From assembly GCA_024167805.1 (NCBI GenBank), contig CP099988.1, positions 1,930,001-1,994,000 of the forward strand: 64,000 bases of DNA, in the 5' to 3' direction. This document shows, one piece after another, positions 30,361 to 39,409 of the stretch. Every line of letters begins with the position of its first letter. Position 1 is the first letter of the stretch. Source of the DNA: Methanobacterium sp. ERen5. GTDB taxonomy: Archaea > Methanobacteriota > Methanobacteria > Methanobacteriales > Methanobacteriaceae. A program made the translations under genes and the position numbers. Under the pieces are notes generated by a model. It worked only from the letters and a program-made list of their open reading frames with translations. It did not search any database and was not told the DNA's origin.

Positions 30361-31971
30361 ATGACTAACGAAAAGATATTGGTTGTTGAAGATGAAGAAC
30401 TCATAGGCCAAGATATTAAATTTTTGCTTGAAGATCTTGGATATGAAGTACCAGATCTGGTACCCTCTGGAGAGGAAGCAATTCAGAAGGCAATGGAAAC
30501 CAATGCAGATTTAGTTCTCATGGACATCATGTTAGAGGGTGATATGGATGGTATTGAGGCAGCCAACAGGATCAACAACCAATATGGAATTCCAGTCATC
30601 TACCTCACAGCCTACAGAAATGAGGAAATTTTCAACAGGGCAAAACTATCAGAACCCTATGCATATATTGTAAAACCATTTGAAGAACGTGAACTCAAAA
30701 CCAACGTAGAAATAGTTTTAAACAGACATAAAGCAGAACAGGAACGCATAAAACTCACTGAACTCACCGCAAAAAATGAGATACTAAAGAGATCGTTGAA
30801 TGAACAAGAAACCCTGCTCAGGGAAATACATCACAGGGTAAACAACAACATGCAGATAATAAGCAGCATGTTATCACTTCAATCAACACAGATACAGGAT
30901 CCAACTGATTTACAACTGTTTAAAGACAGTCAGAACAGGGTTAAATCCATGGCAAAAGTTCATGAAAGACTTTATCAATCCTACGATCTTTCCACAATCA
31001 AATTTGCAGATTACTGTAAAAGTCTCATAACAGATCTTTTCAGTTCACACAGAGTCCCACCCAGTGTGCGTCTCAAACTCGACATTGAAGATGTATCATT
31101 CAACATGGAAACTGCAATTCCCTGTGGACTGCTCATAAACGAATTGGTTTCAAATTCCCTGAAATACGCATTCCCGGATAAGAATGGGGAAATTGCTGTG
31201 AGTCTCAAACACTACAACCAAAATAAATATCTGCTTACCATAAGTGACAATGGAATTGGAATACCTGATGATATAGATTTTGAAAATGGCCCATCTTTAG
31301 GATTTAGATTAGTTCATAACCTCACAAGTCAACTTGAAGGTAAAATTGAACTCTTTAAGATGGGTGGAACAACATTTAAACTACTTTTCATGGAACTTGT
31401 TTATGAAACAAGATCTGGAATAAAGGATACTATAACTACGGCCTACAAGTCCAGAGAACTTCGTGAAACAGCTGAAAGAATATTAAATAATAGAATTGAG
31501 GATACTGAAGCAATACCTCATGATTATCATGAACTATTACAAGATCTGCAGGTTCACCAGATAGAAGTGGAAATGCAGAAGGAAGAACTCAAAACATCCA
31601 AAAGGGAAATTTTAGAATCCCGGAAAAAATATCTAGATCTGTACAACTCCTCACCTGTTGGATACCTGTCCATTGGAAAGGACTGTATAATCAAGGAAAT
31701 AAATGATACTGGTGCTTCAATGTTGGGAATATCCCTCGGAGGACTCATCAACACCTCCTTTTTAAGCTTTCTCAGATCCGATTCAAGGTTAATATTTGAA
31801 AATTATAACGACAAAGCAGTAAGAACATGGAAGAAACAGAAGTATCGAATGGCACTTTTAAGGGCTGAAGGAAATGAATTTGACGCATATGTAGAAGTAA
31901 ATCCAGTTATAAATTCCGATGGAACTTTCAAGGAATTTCAAATGACATTGATAGATATTAGCAGATTTTAA
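30361..31971 (+). CDS. Receiver-histidine kinase with C-terminal PAS domain
   Basis: 536 residues. Receiver domain 1-120 with D55 (LVLMDIMLEGDMDGIEAANR), then HisKA_2 (LREIHHRVNNNMQIISSMLS) and ATPase (AIPCGLLINELVSNSLKYAF, ISDNGIGIPDD) to about residue 355. A linker with QVHQIEVEMQKEELKTSKRE leads to a PAS domain at about 420-536 (YNSSPVGYLSIGKDCIIKEI). A sensor domain after the catalytic core is unusual; the linker motif DLQVHQIELEMQ is often seen before PAS domains in methanogen and bacterial sensors, so a fusion of two sensor pieces is possible. Probably co-transcribed with the preceding kinase. Confidence 0.9.
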   Translation: MTNEKILVVEDEELIGQDIKFLLEDLGYEVPDLVPSGEEAIQKAMETNADLVLMDIMLEGDMDGIEAANRINNQYGIPVIYLTAYRNEEIFNRAKLSEPYAYIVKPFEERELKTNVEIVLNRHKAEQERIKLTELTAKNEILKRSLNEQETLLREIHHRVNNNMQIISSMLSLQSTQIQDPTDLQLFKDSQNRVKSMAKVHERLYQSYDLSTIKFADYCKSLITDLFSSHRVPPSVRLKLDIEDVSFNMETAIPCGLLINELVSNSLKYAFPDKNGEIAVSLKHYNQNKYLLTISDNGIGIPDDIDFENGPSLGFRLVHNLTSQLEGKIELFKMGGTTFKLLFMELVYETRSGIKDTITTAYKSRELRETAERILNNRIEDTEAIPHDYHELLQDLQVHQIEVEMQKEELKTSKREILESRKKYLDLYNSSPVGYLSIGKDCIIKEINDTGASMLGISLGGLINTSFLSFLRSDSRLIFENYNDKAVRTWKKQKYRMALLRAEGNEFDAYVEVNPVINSDGTFKEFQMTLIDISRF

Positions 31972-32060
31972 AGCATATTTCAATCCATTAAGTAATCATG
32001 CTATCAACCCCAAATATGGATGGGATGTCCAATAATCAGGGGATATACTATTTTTTTAAA

Positions 32061-32105
32061 GCTACCAAACTTTTATTTTTAAGGCTACCAAACTTTTATT
32101 TTTAA
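32061..32105. repeat. Two tandem copies of a 22-nt T-rich repeat
   Basis: A 22-nt unit beginning GCTACCAAAC and ending TTTTTAA occurs at 32061-32082 and again at 32084-32105 with one base between. It lies between convergent genes; the T runs could act as archaeal terminators. Confidence 0.7.
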
Positions 32106-32161
32106 ACATACCTAGGGAAGCGTTTAAAATATGAAATTTAGTTGTCGTGGTCCGTAAGTAA

Positions 32162-32515
32162 TCAGTTCTGGTGTTTAAACAACCAATTTTCCATTGGAGG
32201 TTCAAGAAGTACTGTTATGATATCTCCAGCTTCAATTCCAGGATTTTCAGACAGATTTTTAACTATCTCATCGAAGAGCTTCTTTTTTGTTGATTCAGGC
32301 CTTCCAGGGTAAAGGGTTATTTCGATGATTGTTAAGTTTTCACTTCTGTCAGAGGGTATGGTACATGTTTCTTCTGAAATTTCATATAATCTTTGGACTA
32401 TTTTAATTTCATCAACAGCCACAGCATCTTTAATTGCATTTTTAACACCGTTTAATACAGATTTTTTGTAGTCTGATGTTTTACCTTCTAAAATTTCAAT
32501 TTTTACCATTGGCAT
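32162..32515 (-). CDS. Tautomerase family protein
   Basis: 117 residues. After the initiator Met the sequence starts PMVKIEILEGKTSDYKKSVL, so the mature protein would have the catalytic N-terminal proline of the 4-oxalocrotonate tautomerase superfamily. TIIEITLYPGRPESTKKKLF and ENPGIEAGDIITVLLEPPME are typical of the longer, MIF-like bacterial forms. Substrate unknown. It lies about 130 nt downstream of the GMC oxidoreductase gene on the same strand. Confidence 0.85.
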   Translation of the reverse strand: MPMVKIEILEGKTSDYKKSVLNGVKNAIKDAVAVDEIKIVQRLYEISEETCTIPSDRSENLTIIEITLYPGRPESTKKKLFDEIVKNLSENPGIEAGDIITVLLEPPMENWLFKHQN

Positions 32516-32648
32516 TTTAGTTCTTGTCTCCTAAATGAAACCCATTTTCTCGGGTCTAGATAACCTTTTTTTTTATGGACAATTCTTGTTTTCACAGGAA
32601 ATTGATCGAAAAAATAAATATTTAAAATTTTTGTTGCACAAAACTGGT

Positions 32649-33848
32649 TTAATCTACAGATCCAATGTAGTTTCCAAGCCTCTTTGCAAGTGCAACTATG
32701 GTGAGTACTGGGGGTGCGCCTGGAGCCCATGGAAATACACTTGCATCTGAAACAAACAAGCCTGAAACTTCTGTTTCCAGATTTTTATCCACAACTTCAC
32801 CTACTGCTGCAGTTCCCCCAGGATGTGCACCCCTTGCAATGGTGCTGGTCAATGTATTTGGATCAACTCCTGATTCCTTGAGTATGGCTCCTGCAACAGC
32901 AGCACCCTTTGCAAGTAAACTAACATCCTTGGAAGTGCTGAACTTTTGGATGTGATCTTCACGAACCTCACCAGATGGTTCATCCCCGATTTTCACCATC
33001 ATCCCAAGAATATCACTACTTCGTGCATCAAATGCTTTCAGGTTGTTAACAAGAATCTCAGAATAATGTGGAGCCAAAATAACATCACCCAAACTTATGA
33101 GGGAGTTCATGGCAATTTCGGTATCGAATTTAATATCCTTTAAAAGCCCACCAACCGTTATGAAACTGTCTACAAAGAGATGATTTCCAGCTTCAATATT
33201 GCTCCTTCTCAATATTTTGGGAGTTTCAATCCCACCAGCAGCCAGTACAACATGGTCTGCGTAAAATTCCTTATCCTGGGTTTTAACACCTTTAACTTCA
33301 CTATTTTTAATGATTAAATCTGTGACGTTGGTGTCGGTCACCAGTTTAGCTCCGATTTCCAAAGATTCGTTAACGTACTCTTGACTTGTCCATTTAGCAT
33401 TCCTTGGACATCCAAATGCACATTTTCCACAAGGTTTACATTTTTGTGGATCAATAAATTTGGGCATTTTTTGGGTGTTAAATCCTAATTCCTTAGCAGT
33501 TTTCATTATAAGATTGGTACCATCACCAAAATGTGAATCTGGAAGTGTTGAAACTCCCATTTCTGCTTCAATTTCATTAAACTCCGCTTCAAGATCGATA
33601 CCCAGTTTCTTAAATGGTTCCTGACAAGTTCTAACAGCATTTCCTGCTGTAACAACTGTGCTTCCTCCAACACATGATGTTTTTAAGAGCTCCACACCCA
33701 CATCACAATTATCATAGTGTTTGTATGCATTTCCAGTGATATCACTGGGACCCCTTTCAATGAAGGTTACGTTCATGCCTTTTTTTATCAGTTCCCTTCC
33801 AACAGTGGCACCGCCAGCGCCGGTTCCAACAACAATAACATCTTTCAT
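32649..33848 (-). CDS. GMC-family FAD oxidoreductase with Cys cluster
   Basis: About 399 residues from ATG 33848 (ATG 33854 and GTG 33857 are alternatives). FAD-binding [20 protein letters not shown] and C-terminal GMC-type [35 protein letters not shown] with the His near the active site. Between them the motif [17 protein letters not shown] (four Cys) could carry an iron-sulfur cluster, a feature of anaerobic members. Likely an alcohol/polyol-type dehydrogenase or a reductase of unknown substrate. Confidence 0.88.
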   Translation of the reverse strand: MKDVIVVGTGAGGATVGRELIKKGMNVTFIERGPSDITGNAYKHYDNCDVGVELLKTSCVGGSTVVTAGNAVRTCQEPFKKLGIDLEAEFNEIEAEMGVSTLPDSHFGDGTNLIMKTAKELGFNTQKMPKFIDPQKCKPCGKCAFGCPRNAKWTSQEYVNESLEIGAKLVTDTNVTDLIIKNSEVKGVKTQDKEFYADHVVLAAGGIETPKILRRSNIEAGNHLFVDSFITVGGLLKDIKFDTEIAMNSLISLGDVILAPHYSEILVNNLKAFDARSSDILGMMVKIGDEPSGEVREDHIQKFSTSKDVSLLAKGAAVAGAILKESGVDPNTLTSTIARGAHPGGTAAVGEVVDKNLETEVSGLFVSDASVFPWAPGAPPVLTIVALAKRLGNYIGSVD

Positions 33849-33973
33849 ACCCATCACAAAATTCCTTTGTATCCTCTAAAAAAATAAATATAGCTGCAAA
33901 GAACCGAATGTTTCCATGCTTTAATTGAGAAAATCTTGTAAAAAATAAAAATATGGAATGATTTAAGATCTTT

Positions 33974-34396
33974 TCAAAGTTCTTTGAGGCCTTCTTGGTT
34001 CAAATTCTGTTTTCTTCTCTTTTTTTCCTTGAAAAATTTGAGTGCAACGTACCCTCCCAACATTCCGATAACGCCATATATGATTATGGACACTATTAAT
34101 CCCATTAAAAGGTAAAAAAGACCTGTTAAAGGAACAAGAATGCCTAGGGCTAATGGACTTGGAAGTGTGTAAGGAAGTGTTGGGCCTGTTAAAAATCCAA
34201 TGAAGAAGAAAAACACTCCGAAAACAATTGCAGCTATTCCGCCAACAATTGCACTGGTTTTTTCTGTTTTGGTGAGGTAAGTTGCTGCAAATCCCATGAT
34301 AAAAATGGAAAATACTCCTCCGAGATGAATCACAGGAAGTGCAAGTCCCAATATAAAACTTATTACGATCGCAGTTTCAACGCTGAAGTTGACCAT
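33974..34396 (-). CDS. Small membrane protein (DUF5518-like)
   Basis: 140 residues, four hydrophobic segments with glycine-rich turns (ILGLALPVIHLGGVFSIFIM, AIVGGIAAIVFGVFFFFIGF, GLFYLLMGLIVSIIIYGVIG) and a basic tail (FFKEKKRRKQN) on the cytoplasmic side. Resembles the DUF5518 membrane proteins that are common in Methanobacterium; assignment is tentative. Function unknown. It stands alone between the GMC gene and the cobalamin-binding protein gene. Confidence 0.7.
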   Translation of the reverse strand: MVNFSVETAIVISFILGLALPVIHLGGVFSIFIMGFAATYLTKTEKTSAIVGGIAAIVFGVFFFFIGFLTGPTLPYTLPSPLALGILVPLTGLFYLLMGLIVSIIIYGVIGMLGGYVALKFFKEKKRRKQNLNQEGLKEL

Positions 34397-34624
34397 CCAA
34401 AATTTCCTCCATAAATAAGGTTAAATTTCCATAACTCTGGTCTTAAGTACTTTGAAATCCCGGACCAGTAAATTATAGATTATCTTTTTTTTGTGAATTA
34501 AAATATTTTCTTGAATAATAAATTTTTCAATTATTTTTTGTAATTAAATTATCCATTGTATTATATCCTTTTTTTGGATTATATGAAAATTATCATGGGA
34601 TAATTATCCTGGATGGGTTCAAAC

Positions 34625-35665
34625 CTAAAAACTGTCAAAACCTTCTGAAACTATGCTGTTTGCGAGTAAAACTGCATTTTCAGCATTTTCAGCCTGACCA
34701 TCAGCACCAACCTTCTTCCAAAGCTCTTTATCCACACCGAATGGATAACCTCCCACAATTATCTTAGGTTCTCTGCACTGTGAACAGGAACGCACATTTC
34801 TAATGAGCCTCACAACCTCACCTATGTTAGAACTGATGGTTGCAGAGATGAGAAGTAGATCAGCATGGTTAGTGGTGATGGATTCAATAACACCATCCCA
34901 TGGAGTGTTTGCACCTAAATAAATTGTTTTCCATCCGTCCATTTCAAAGAAATCTGAAACCATTCTCACCCCAATTTCGTGAAGTTCGTTACTTACGCTG
35001 GTTGCAACTAAAACCTTTCCAGTTTTTTTGGTTTTTGAGATGTAGGGATACAGTTGGGACATTATAAGCTGTGTTGCAGCGGTGAAGTAATGTTCCTGTG
35101 CAACTGTAATTTTATTTTCCTGCCAAAGCCTCCCAATTTCATAGAGAGAACTTTGGAAAACATTCAGATAAATATCTTTGACACTGATTCCGTTATCAAC
35201 AGCTTCAATCACCATTTTTCCTGCAGAATGACGATCACCCCGAAGAAGCAGGTCAATGTACTGTTCCAACAATTTTACTAGGGGCTGATCCTCATTTACA
35301 AATGAAACATATTTAGAAGGTTCTGTAAGATGATCTATGCTGTCTTCAATATATTTAACAGCAAGACTGCTCCTTTCAGGGGATAAATTTCTGATTATAA
35401 CATCTTCCATGACTTCGAGCCTTTCCTTCAAAAGTTCTTCAGGCATTCCAAGATTCACCAGAAATATTCTCTCCCAAGAAATATAATCTTCAAAGAGTTC
35501 GGGGCTAGATGCATCGATTGCTTCAAAAAGATATGAAAGACTGTACTCAGTATCTTCTATATATTTATTAAACTCTGATTCGCCATAAAACTTGTAAAAT
35601 TTGTTCTTTGATTCGAACTGTTTATCTACAATTTCAATTGCCAGCTCATTCGCATCTTTCAACAA
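34625..35665 (-). CDS. Cobalamin-binding sensor-like protein (CarH-type B12 module)
   Basis: 346 residues. Residues 1-120 are an unrecognised helical domain. Residues 125-210 form a B12 cap (four-helix) domain with W181-x9-E191-H192 in GRLWQENKITVAQEHYFTAA, the pattern typical of adenosylcobalamin photoreceptors of the CarH/LitR type. Residues 216-346 are the Rossmann B12 domain: SNELHEIGVRMVSDFF has the lower-ligand His (H229) in an E-x-H-x-x-G version of DxHxxG, followed by GWKTIYLGANTPWDGV and LLISATISSNIGEV. No DNA-binding domain and no methyltransferase gene nearby, so it is a sensor or regulator rather than a corrinoid methyl carrier. Confidence 0.85.
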   Translation of the reverse strand: MLKDANELAIEIVDKQFESKNKFYKFYGESEFNKYIEDTEYSLSYLFEAIDASSPELFEDYISWERIFLVNLGMPEELLKERLEVMEDVIIRNLSPERSSLAVKYIEDSIDHLTEPSKYVSFVNEDQPLVKLLEQYIDLLLRGDRHSAGKMVIEAVDNGISVKDIYLNVFQSSLYEIGRLWQENKITVAQEHYFTAATQLIMSQLYPYISKTKKTGKVLVATSVSNELHEIGVRMVSDFFEMDGWKTIYLGANTPWDGVIESITTNHADLLLISATISSNIGEVVRLIRNVRSCSQCREPKIIVGGYPFGVDKELWKKVGADGQAENAENAVLLANSIVSEGFDSF

Positions 35666-35844
35666 TCAAATAACCTCCAATCCACTATTAAAATAATTTA
35701 CAATTGTACTGTGAATTTCCATGATTAATATTAATACTACATTAATAATTAGGTCTTTAAAAGGATATAAATTTTGTTTATGCCTTCATTTAGAATCAAA
35801 CCCTAGATGAGTCAGATTATTATATGGTTTCAAAATAAGTAGCT

Positions 35845-35857
35845 GGAGGAATCCTCC
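35845..35857. promoter_or_regulatory. GGAGGA-A-TCCTCC hairpin upstream of nucS
   Basis: Perfect 6-bp inverted repeat with one central base, 66 nt before the nucS start, in the shared upstream region of the cobalamin protein and nucS genes. It contains a Shine-Dalgarno-like GGAGG but no open frame follows it directly. Operator or RNA hairpin; function inferred. Confidence 0.35.
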
Positions 35858-35923
35858 TAGTTGTTGTGACTCAAAATTTGGGTATGGTTAATTATTTTAT
35901 GCAGGTCTATTAAAAAGTAGTTC

Positions 35924-36697
35924 ATGAAATTTTTGTCGGAAGAAAATCCAGATCATCAGCGTACATTTGAAATAATTAATGAAGGACTGTCAAAAAAGGC
36001 GGTTGTCGTAGTAGTTGCATGTTGCACCGTGAACTATGATGGTAGGGCAAGAAGTAAACTTGGAGCAGGGGATAGGATGGTCATGATCAAATCAGATGGT
36101 TCTTTCATGGTTCACCAGAACATCAACCTAGAACCAGTGAATTGGCAACCTCCAAAATCCAACTGCACAGCAGTATTAAAGGATGGAAACATAATACTAG
36201 AGGGCAGTAGGAGAAGTCCTCCAGAAAGGCTGCAGGTGGTAATTCACAAAACATACGTGGCATCCTACTACAATGGAAAGGATAACAAGGATTTGGAATT
36301 AACTGGCTATGAAGAAAATATGCGGGAAATGATATTTAAAACGCCGGATATTATTGAAGAAGGATTTAGACCATCAACGAAGGAATATCCCACATCAACA
36401 GGATTCATTGATGTTATGGGAAAGGATAAAAATGGCAACGTTGTAGTGCTCGAACTAAAAAGTCGAAGGGCTGGAATAAATGCTGTTAAACAATTAAAAC
36501 GTTATTTGGATGATTTTTCTGATCACAAGGAATTTGTTAGGGGAATTCTGGTGGCACCCTCTGTAACAGATGATGCAGCTGAACTTCTTGAAGGTTTCAA
36601 ACTTGAATTCAAACCATTAGACCCTCCCAGAGAATTTGGAGCCGACAAAAATCTTACCTTGGACTTCTTTTCCAAGACACAAGACACCAAAACTTAA
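35924..36697 (+). CDS. nucS: Endonuclease NucS
   Basis: 257 residues, full length. NucS/EndoMS cuts mismatched or branched DNA and works with the sliding clamp. The N-terminal half-barrel contains CTVNYDGRARSKLGAGDRMV; the RecB-like nuclease domain has GFIDVMGKDKNGNVVVLELK (catalytic D, E-x-K) and AVKQLKRYLDDF. Divergent from the cobalamin-binding protein gene. Confidence 0.95.
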   Translation: MKFLSEENPDHQRTFEIINEGLSKKAVVVVVACCTVNYDGRARSKLGAGDRMVMIKSDGSFMVHQNINLEPVNWQPPKSNCTAVLKDGNIILEGSRRSPPERLQVVIHKTYVASYYNGKDNKDLELTGYEENMREMIFKTPDIIEEGFRPSTKEYPTSTGFIDVMGKDKNGNVVVLELKSRRAGINAVKQLKRYLDDFSDHKEFVRGILVAPSVTDDAAELLEGFKLEFKPLDPPREFGADKNLTLDFFSKTQDTKT

Positions 36698-36709
36698 TTG
36701 TTTGTAAAC

Positions 36710-36736
36710 AAACTACTGTTATTAACGAAGTAGTTT
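36710..36736. promoter_or_regulatory. Inverted repeats upstream of the substrate-binding protein gene
   Basis: AAACTACT (36710-36717) and AGTAGTTT (36729-36736) are perfect 8-bp arms around GTTATTAAC-like sequence, ending 11 nt before ATG 36748. A second repeat, GTTTGT-AA-ACAAAC, adjoins at 36700-36713. They sit right after nucS, so they may be an operator or the nucS terminator hairpin. Confidence 0.4.
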
Positions 36737-36747
36737 AATGAGGAAAT

Positions 36748-37698
36748 ATGAAGAAATATTTATACTTGGGATTGATTGTCCTGGTAGTTGTAATGGTATA
36801 CGGGACTTACGACTACTGCACAGTTACATCAGATACCATAGTGGTTGGATACCTTCCAAGCAATCATCATTCAGCACTTTTTGTTGCCAATGTAAAGGGC
36901 ATGTATGAGAAGGAAGGTCTTAAGGTGCAGATGGTACCCTTTAAAAATGGTGCCGACATGATAGATGCAGCCAATAAAAATCAATTAGATGTTGGATTTT
37001 GTGGAGTAACTCCTATCACAAGTTCTATTGATAAAAATTCAACCATTAAAATTGTGGCTCCAGCTAATGAAGAGGGAAGTGGAATTGTTGTTCAAAATGG
37101 GAGTAACATAACCAACTTGACAGATCTCGAGGGAAAAAATGTTTTAGAACCTGGACCTGGAAGTATGCAGGATGTTTTATTGAGATACATGCTTATGGAG
37201 AACAATATAAGTACCTCTAACATTAACATATCCCAATTTGAAGTGCCACTCATGCAGGAAGCCTTGAGTAATGATAGGGCATCGGCCTACATGGCATGGG
37301 AACCTTACGTTACCCAAGCAAATTTAACTGGAGAAGATGATGTACTTATTTATTCAAGCGAGATCTGGGATGATCATCCCTGTTGCGTGATATTTGCAAC
37401 CCAAAATATGATGACAAAAAAACAGGATCAACTAAGAAAGTTTTTAAAGGTCCATATGGAAGCCACAGACTACATCAACGAAAATTTGAATGAATCATCG
37501 ATAATAGTTTCAAATAAGCTTGGAACCAACAACATCATCGAACTTGCATCTATGCAACATGTTAAATTCATTGCACAACCTAACACGGACTACGATAATA
37601 ATCTCCTGAAACTGGTCAGTCTTCAACAACAGTTTGGCTATGTTAAAAATAATTTAACACTTACACAGATTGTGGATTATAATTTCCGGCCAAACTAA
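36748..37698 (+). CDS. Orphan periplasmic-type substrate-binding protein (SsuA/NMT1 like)
   Basis: 316 residues. An N-terminal hydrophobic segment (residues 4-20) anchors or exports it; the rest is a type 2 periplasmic binding fold: VVGYLPSNHHSALFVANVKG, YEKEGLKVQMVPF, LDVGFCGVTPITSS and DLEGKNVLEPGPGSMQDVLL. This pattern is that of nitrate/sulfonate/taurine and thiamine-precursor binding proteins. No permease or ATPase gene lies next to it, so it must work with a transporter encoded elsewhere or act as a sensor. Ligand unknown. Confidence 0.87.
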   Translation: MKKYLYLGLIVLVVVMVYGTYDYCTVTSDTIVVGYLPSNHHSALFVANVKGMYEKEGLKVQMVPFKNGADMIDAANKNQLDVGFCGVTPITSSIDKNSTIKIVAPANEEGSGIVVQNGSNITNLTDLEGKNVLEPGPGSMQDVLLRYMLMENNISTSNINISQFEVPLMQEALSNDRASAYMAWEPYVTQANLTGEDDVLIYSSEIWDDHPCCVIFATQNMMTKKQDQLRKFLKVHMEATDYINENLNESSIIVSNKLGTNNIIELASMQHVKFIAQPNTDYDNNLLKLVSLQQQFGYVKNNLTLTQIVDYNFRPN

Positions 37699-37746
37699 TC
37701 TTTATGATTTTCGTTTTATGATTGAAAATAGAATATTGAGTTAATC

Positions 37747-39249
37747 TTAACTATCGGGTTCAATTATATTTTCCTCGATCTTTTTCATTTCAATTTCATC
37801 GGTTACATTTGAATTCTCCTTTGCAAGGAAAGATGCAGCAACTATTAAGATACATATCAAAGCACCAATCAAGAATGCATGGTGAAATCCTGTGAGAAGT
37901 GTTTCAATAGGTACACTGTACTGGAAAGCCCCTGTTCCTGTAACACCTTCCATATGTCCTGCTGAATGGCTGATTGTACTGTCAAATATTGTTTCAAAGA
38001 TAACAACTCCCAACACCAATCCTAAATATTTTGCAGTGTTTAATAGGCTTGAGACCGACCCAACCATTTTTGCCGGGCTGTGGCTCATGACCAGCTTGTT
38101 GTTTGCGGGTGAAAATATTCCATCTGCCACTGATCTCATAATAAGGGCCAATACAATCAGTATCACACCAAACTCTCCAACTGTGGGATCTATCAGGGTG
38201 AGTATCGTCATGGTGGCGGCAAGCAAAACTGCTCCGAGTATTGCAGGCAATCTAGAACCAATTTTATCTGCCAATCTTCCGGACAGGGGTCCCACAACAA
38301 TTATGAGGAGTGTTGATAGGAGAATTATTATTCCCGCAACATCGGTATCGTAGTTAAGTATGAGTTCAAAGTAGAATGGCAATAGAAATATGGTTCCTGT
38401 TAAAACGAAACTGCTCATAAAACCTGCTATTATTGAAATGTTGAGCTGTTTCTGTTTAAGAAGACATATGTGAAGGAGTGGATTTTTGTAATTATGCTCC
38501 CATTTGTAGAAGATTAAAAAGATAACTCCCGAAGAAATTAAGGCACCTAGGATGAGTGGTGAAGTCCAACCTAATTTAGATCCCATTTCAATTGGCATTA
38601 TTAACAGGATAACAGCTAAAAATATCAGAATGGATCCAACGAGATCAAATCCATGGTACTCCATGGAGGGCTTAATTTCAGGGAGATAAAAGTAGGTTAA
38701 AATGGTAGCTAAAGCTCCAAGAGGGACTGTTATGAAGAATATCCAATGCCATCCCATGTACTCTGTTACAATACCTCCAACTCCGTAACCAAGGGAAAGT
38801 CCCATTGTGGTTGCAAGGGAAATAAAACCGAATATTTTCCCCCTTGTTGAGTGTGGGAAAACCTTTGAAATTATTGCAGGGGTCATTGATAACAGCATTG
38901 CAGAACCCACACCTTGAAGGATTCTTGAAGCTATTAGTGTGGTAATGTTGAGGGATATTCCTGAAAGGTAGGATCCAACGGTGAATAAAAATAAACCACC
39001 CATGTAAATGTTTTTATAGCCAACATAATCGCCAATTTTACCAAATATTAGTAGAAAACTGGTTAAAACAAGAAGATGGGCAACAACTACCCATGATACC
39101 AGGGTGGTGTTAATATCCATGTATTGGGATATTGTTGGCAGTGCAATTGTTACTATTCCTGCACTAAATGACCATATAAAAACACTGAAGGCTATTATAA
39201 ATCCAATTAAGTTTGGACTGATTTTAGTGGGAGACTCATTGTTAAACAT
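37747..39249 (-). CDS. MFS drug exporter, DHA2 (14-helix) family
   Basis: 500 residues with 14 hydrophobic segments. FIIAFSVFIWSFSAGIVTIA with the DHA2-type helix-1 pattern LPTISQYMDINTTLVSWVV, motif A in LLIFGKIGDYVGYKNIYMGG, and motif C-like GPAIISKVFPHSTRG region. EmrB/QacA relatives export drugs or cations with protons. The gene stands alone, convergent with the binding-protein gene; no regulator is adjacent. Acidic C-terminal tail. Confidence 0.92.
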   Translation of the reverse strand: MFNNESPTKISPNLIGFIIAFSVFIWSFSAGIVTIALPTISQYMDINTTLVSWVVVAHLLVLTSFLLIFGKIGDYVGYKNIYMGGLFLFTVGSYLSGISLNITTLIASRILQGVGSAMLLSMTPAIISKVFPHSTRGKIFGFISLATTMGLSLGYGVGGIVTEYMGWHWIFFITVPLGALATILTYFYLPEIKPSMEYHGFDLVGSILIFLAVILLIMPIEMGSKLGWTSPLILGALISSGVIFLIFYKWEHNYKNPLLHICLLKQKQLNISIIAGFMSSFVLTGTIFLLPFYFELILNYDTDVAGIIILLSTLLIIVVGPLSGRLADKIGSRLPAILGAVLLAATMTILTLIDPTVGEFGVILIVLALIMRSVADGIFSPANNKLVMSHSPAKMVGSVSSLLNTAKYLGLVLGVVIFETIFDSTISHSAGHMEGVTGTGAFQYSVPIETLLTGFHHAFLIGALICILIVAASFLAKENSNVTDEIEMKKIEENIIEPDS

Positions 39250-39409
39250 GTTGATCTATAAATTCCTATGTTGTACATTGTTAAACTTACCCCATGTTCT
39301 TATTATTGACTGCAGTTTATAAACGTATCTTCAAACCAGAATTAGTAAATATTTAAAAAATTCAATTATATCTGAAAATTTATGCAACGATTTTTGAATA
39401 TTTGTTGTA

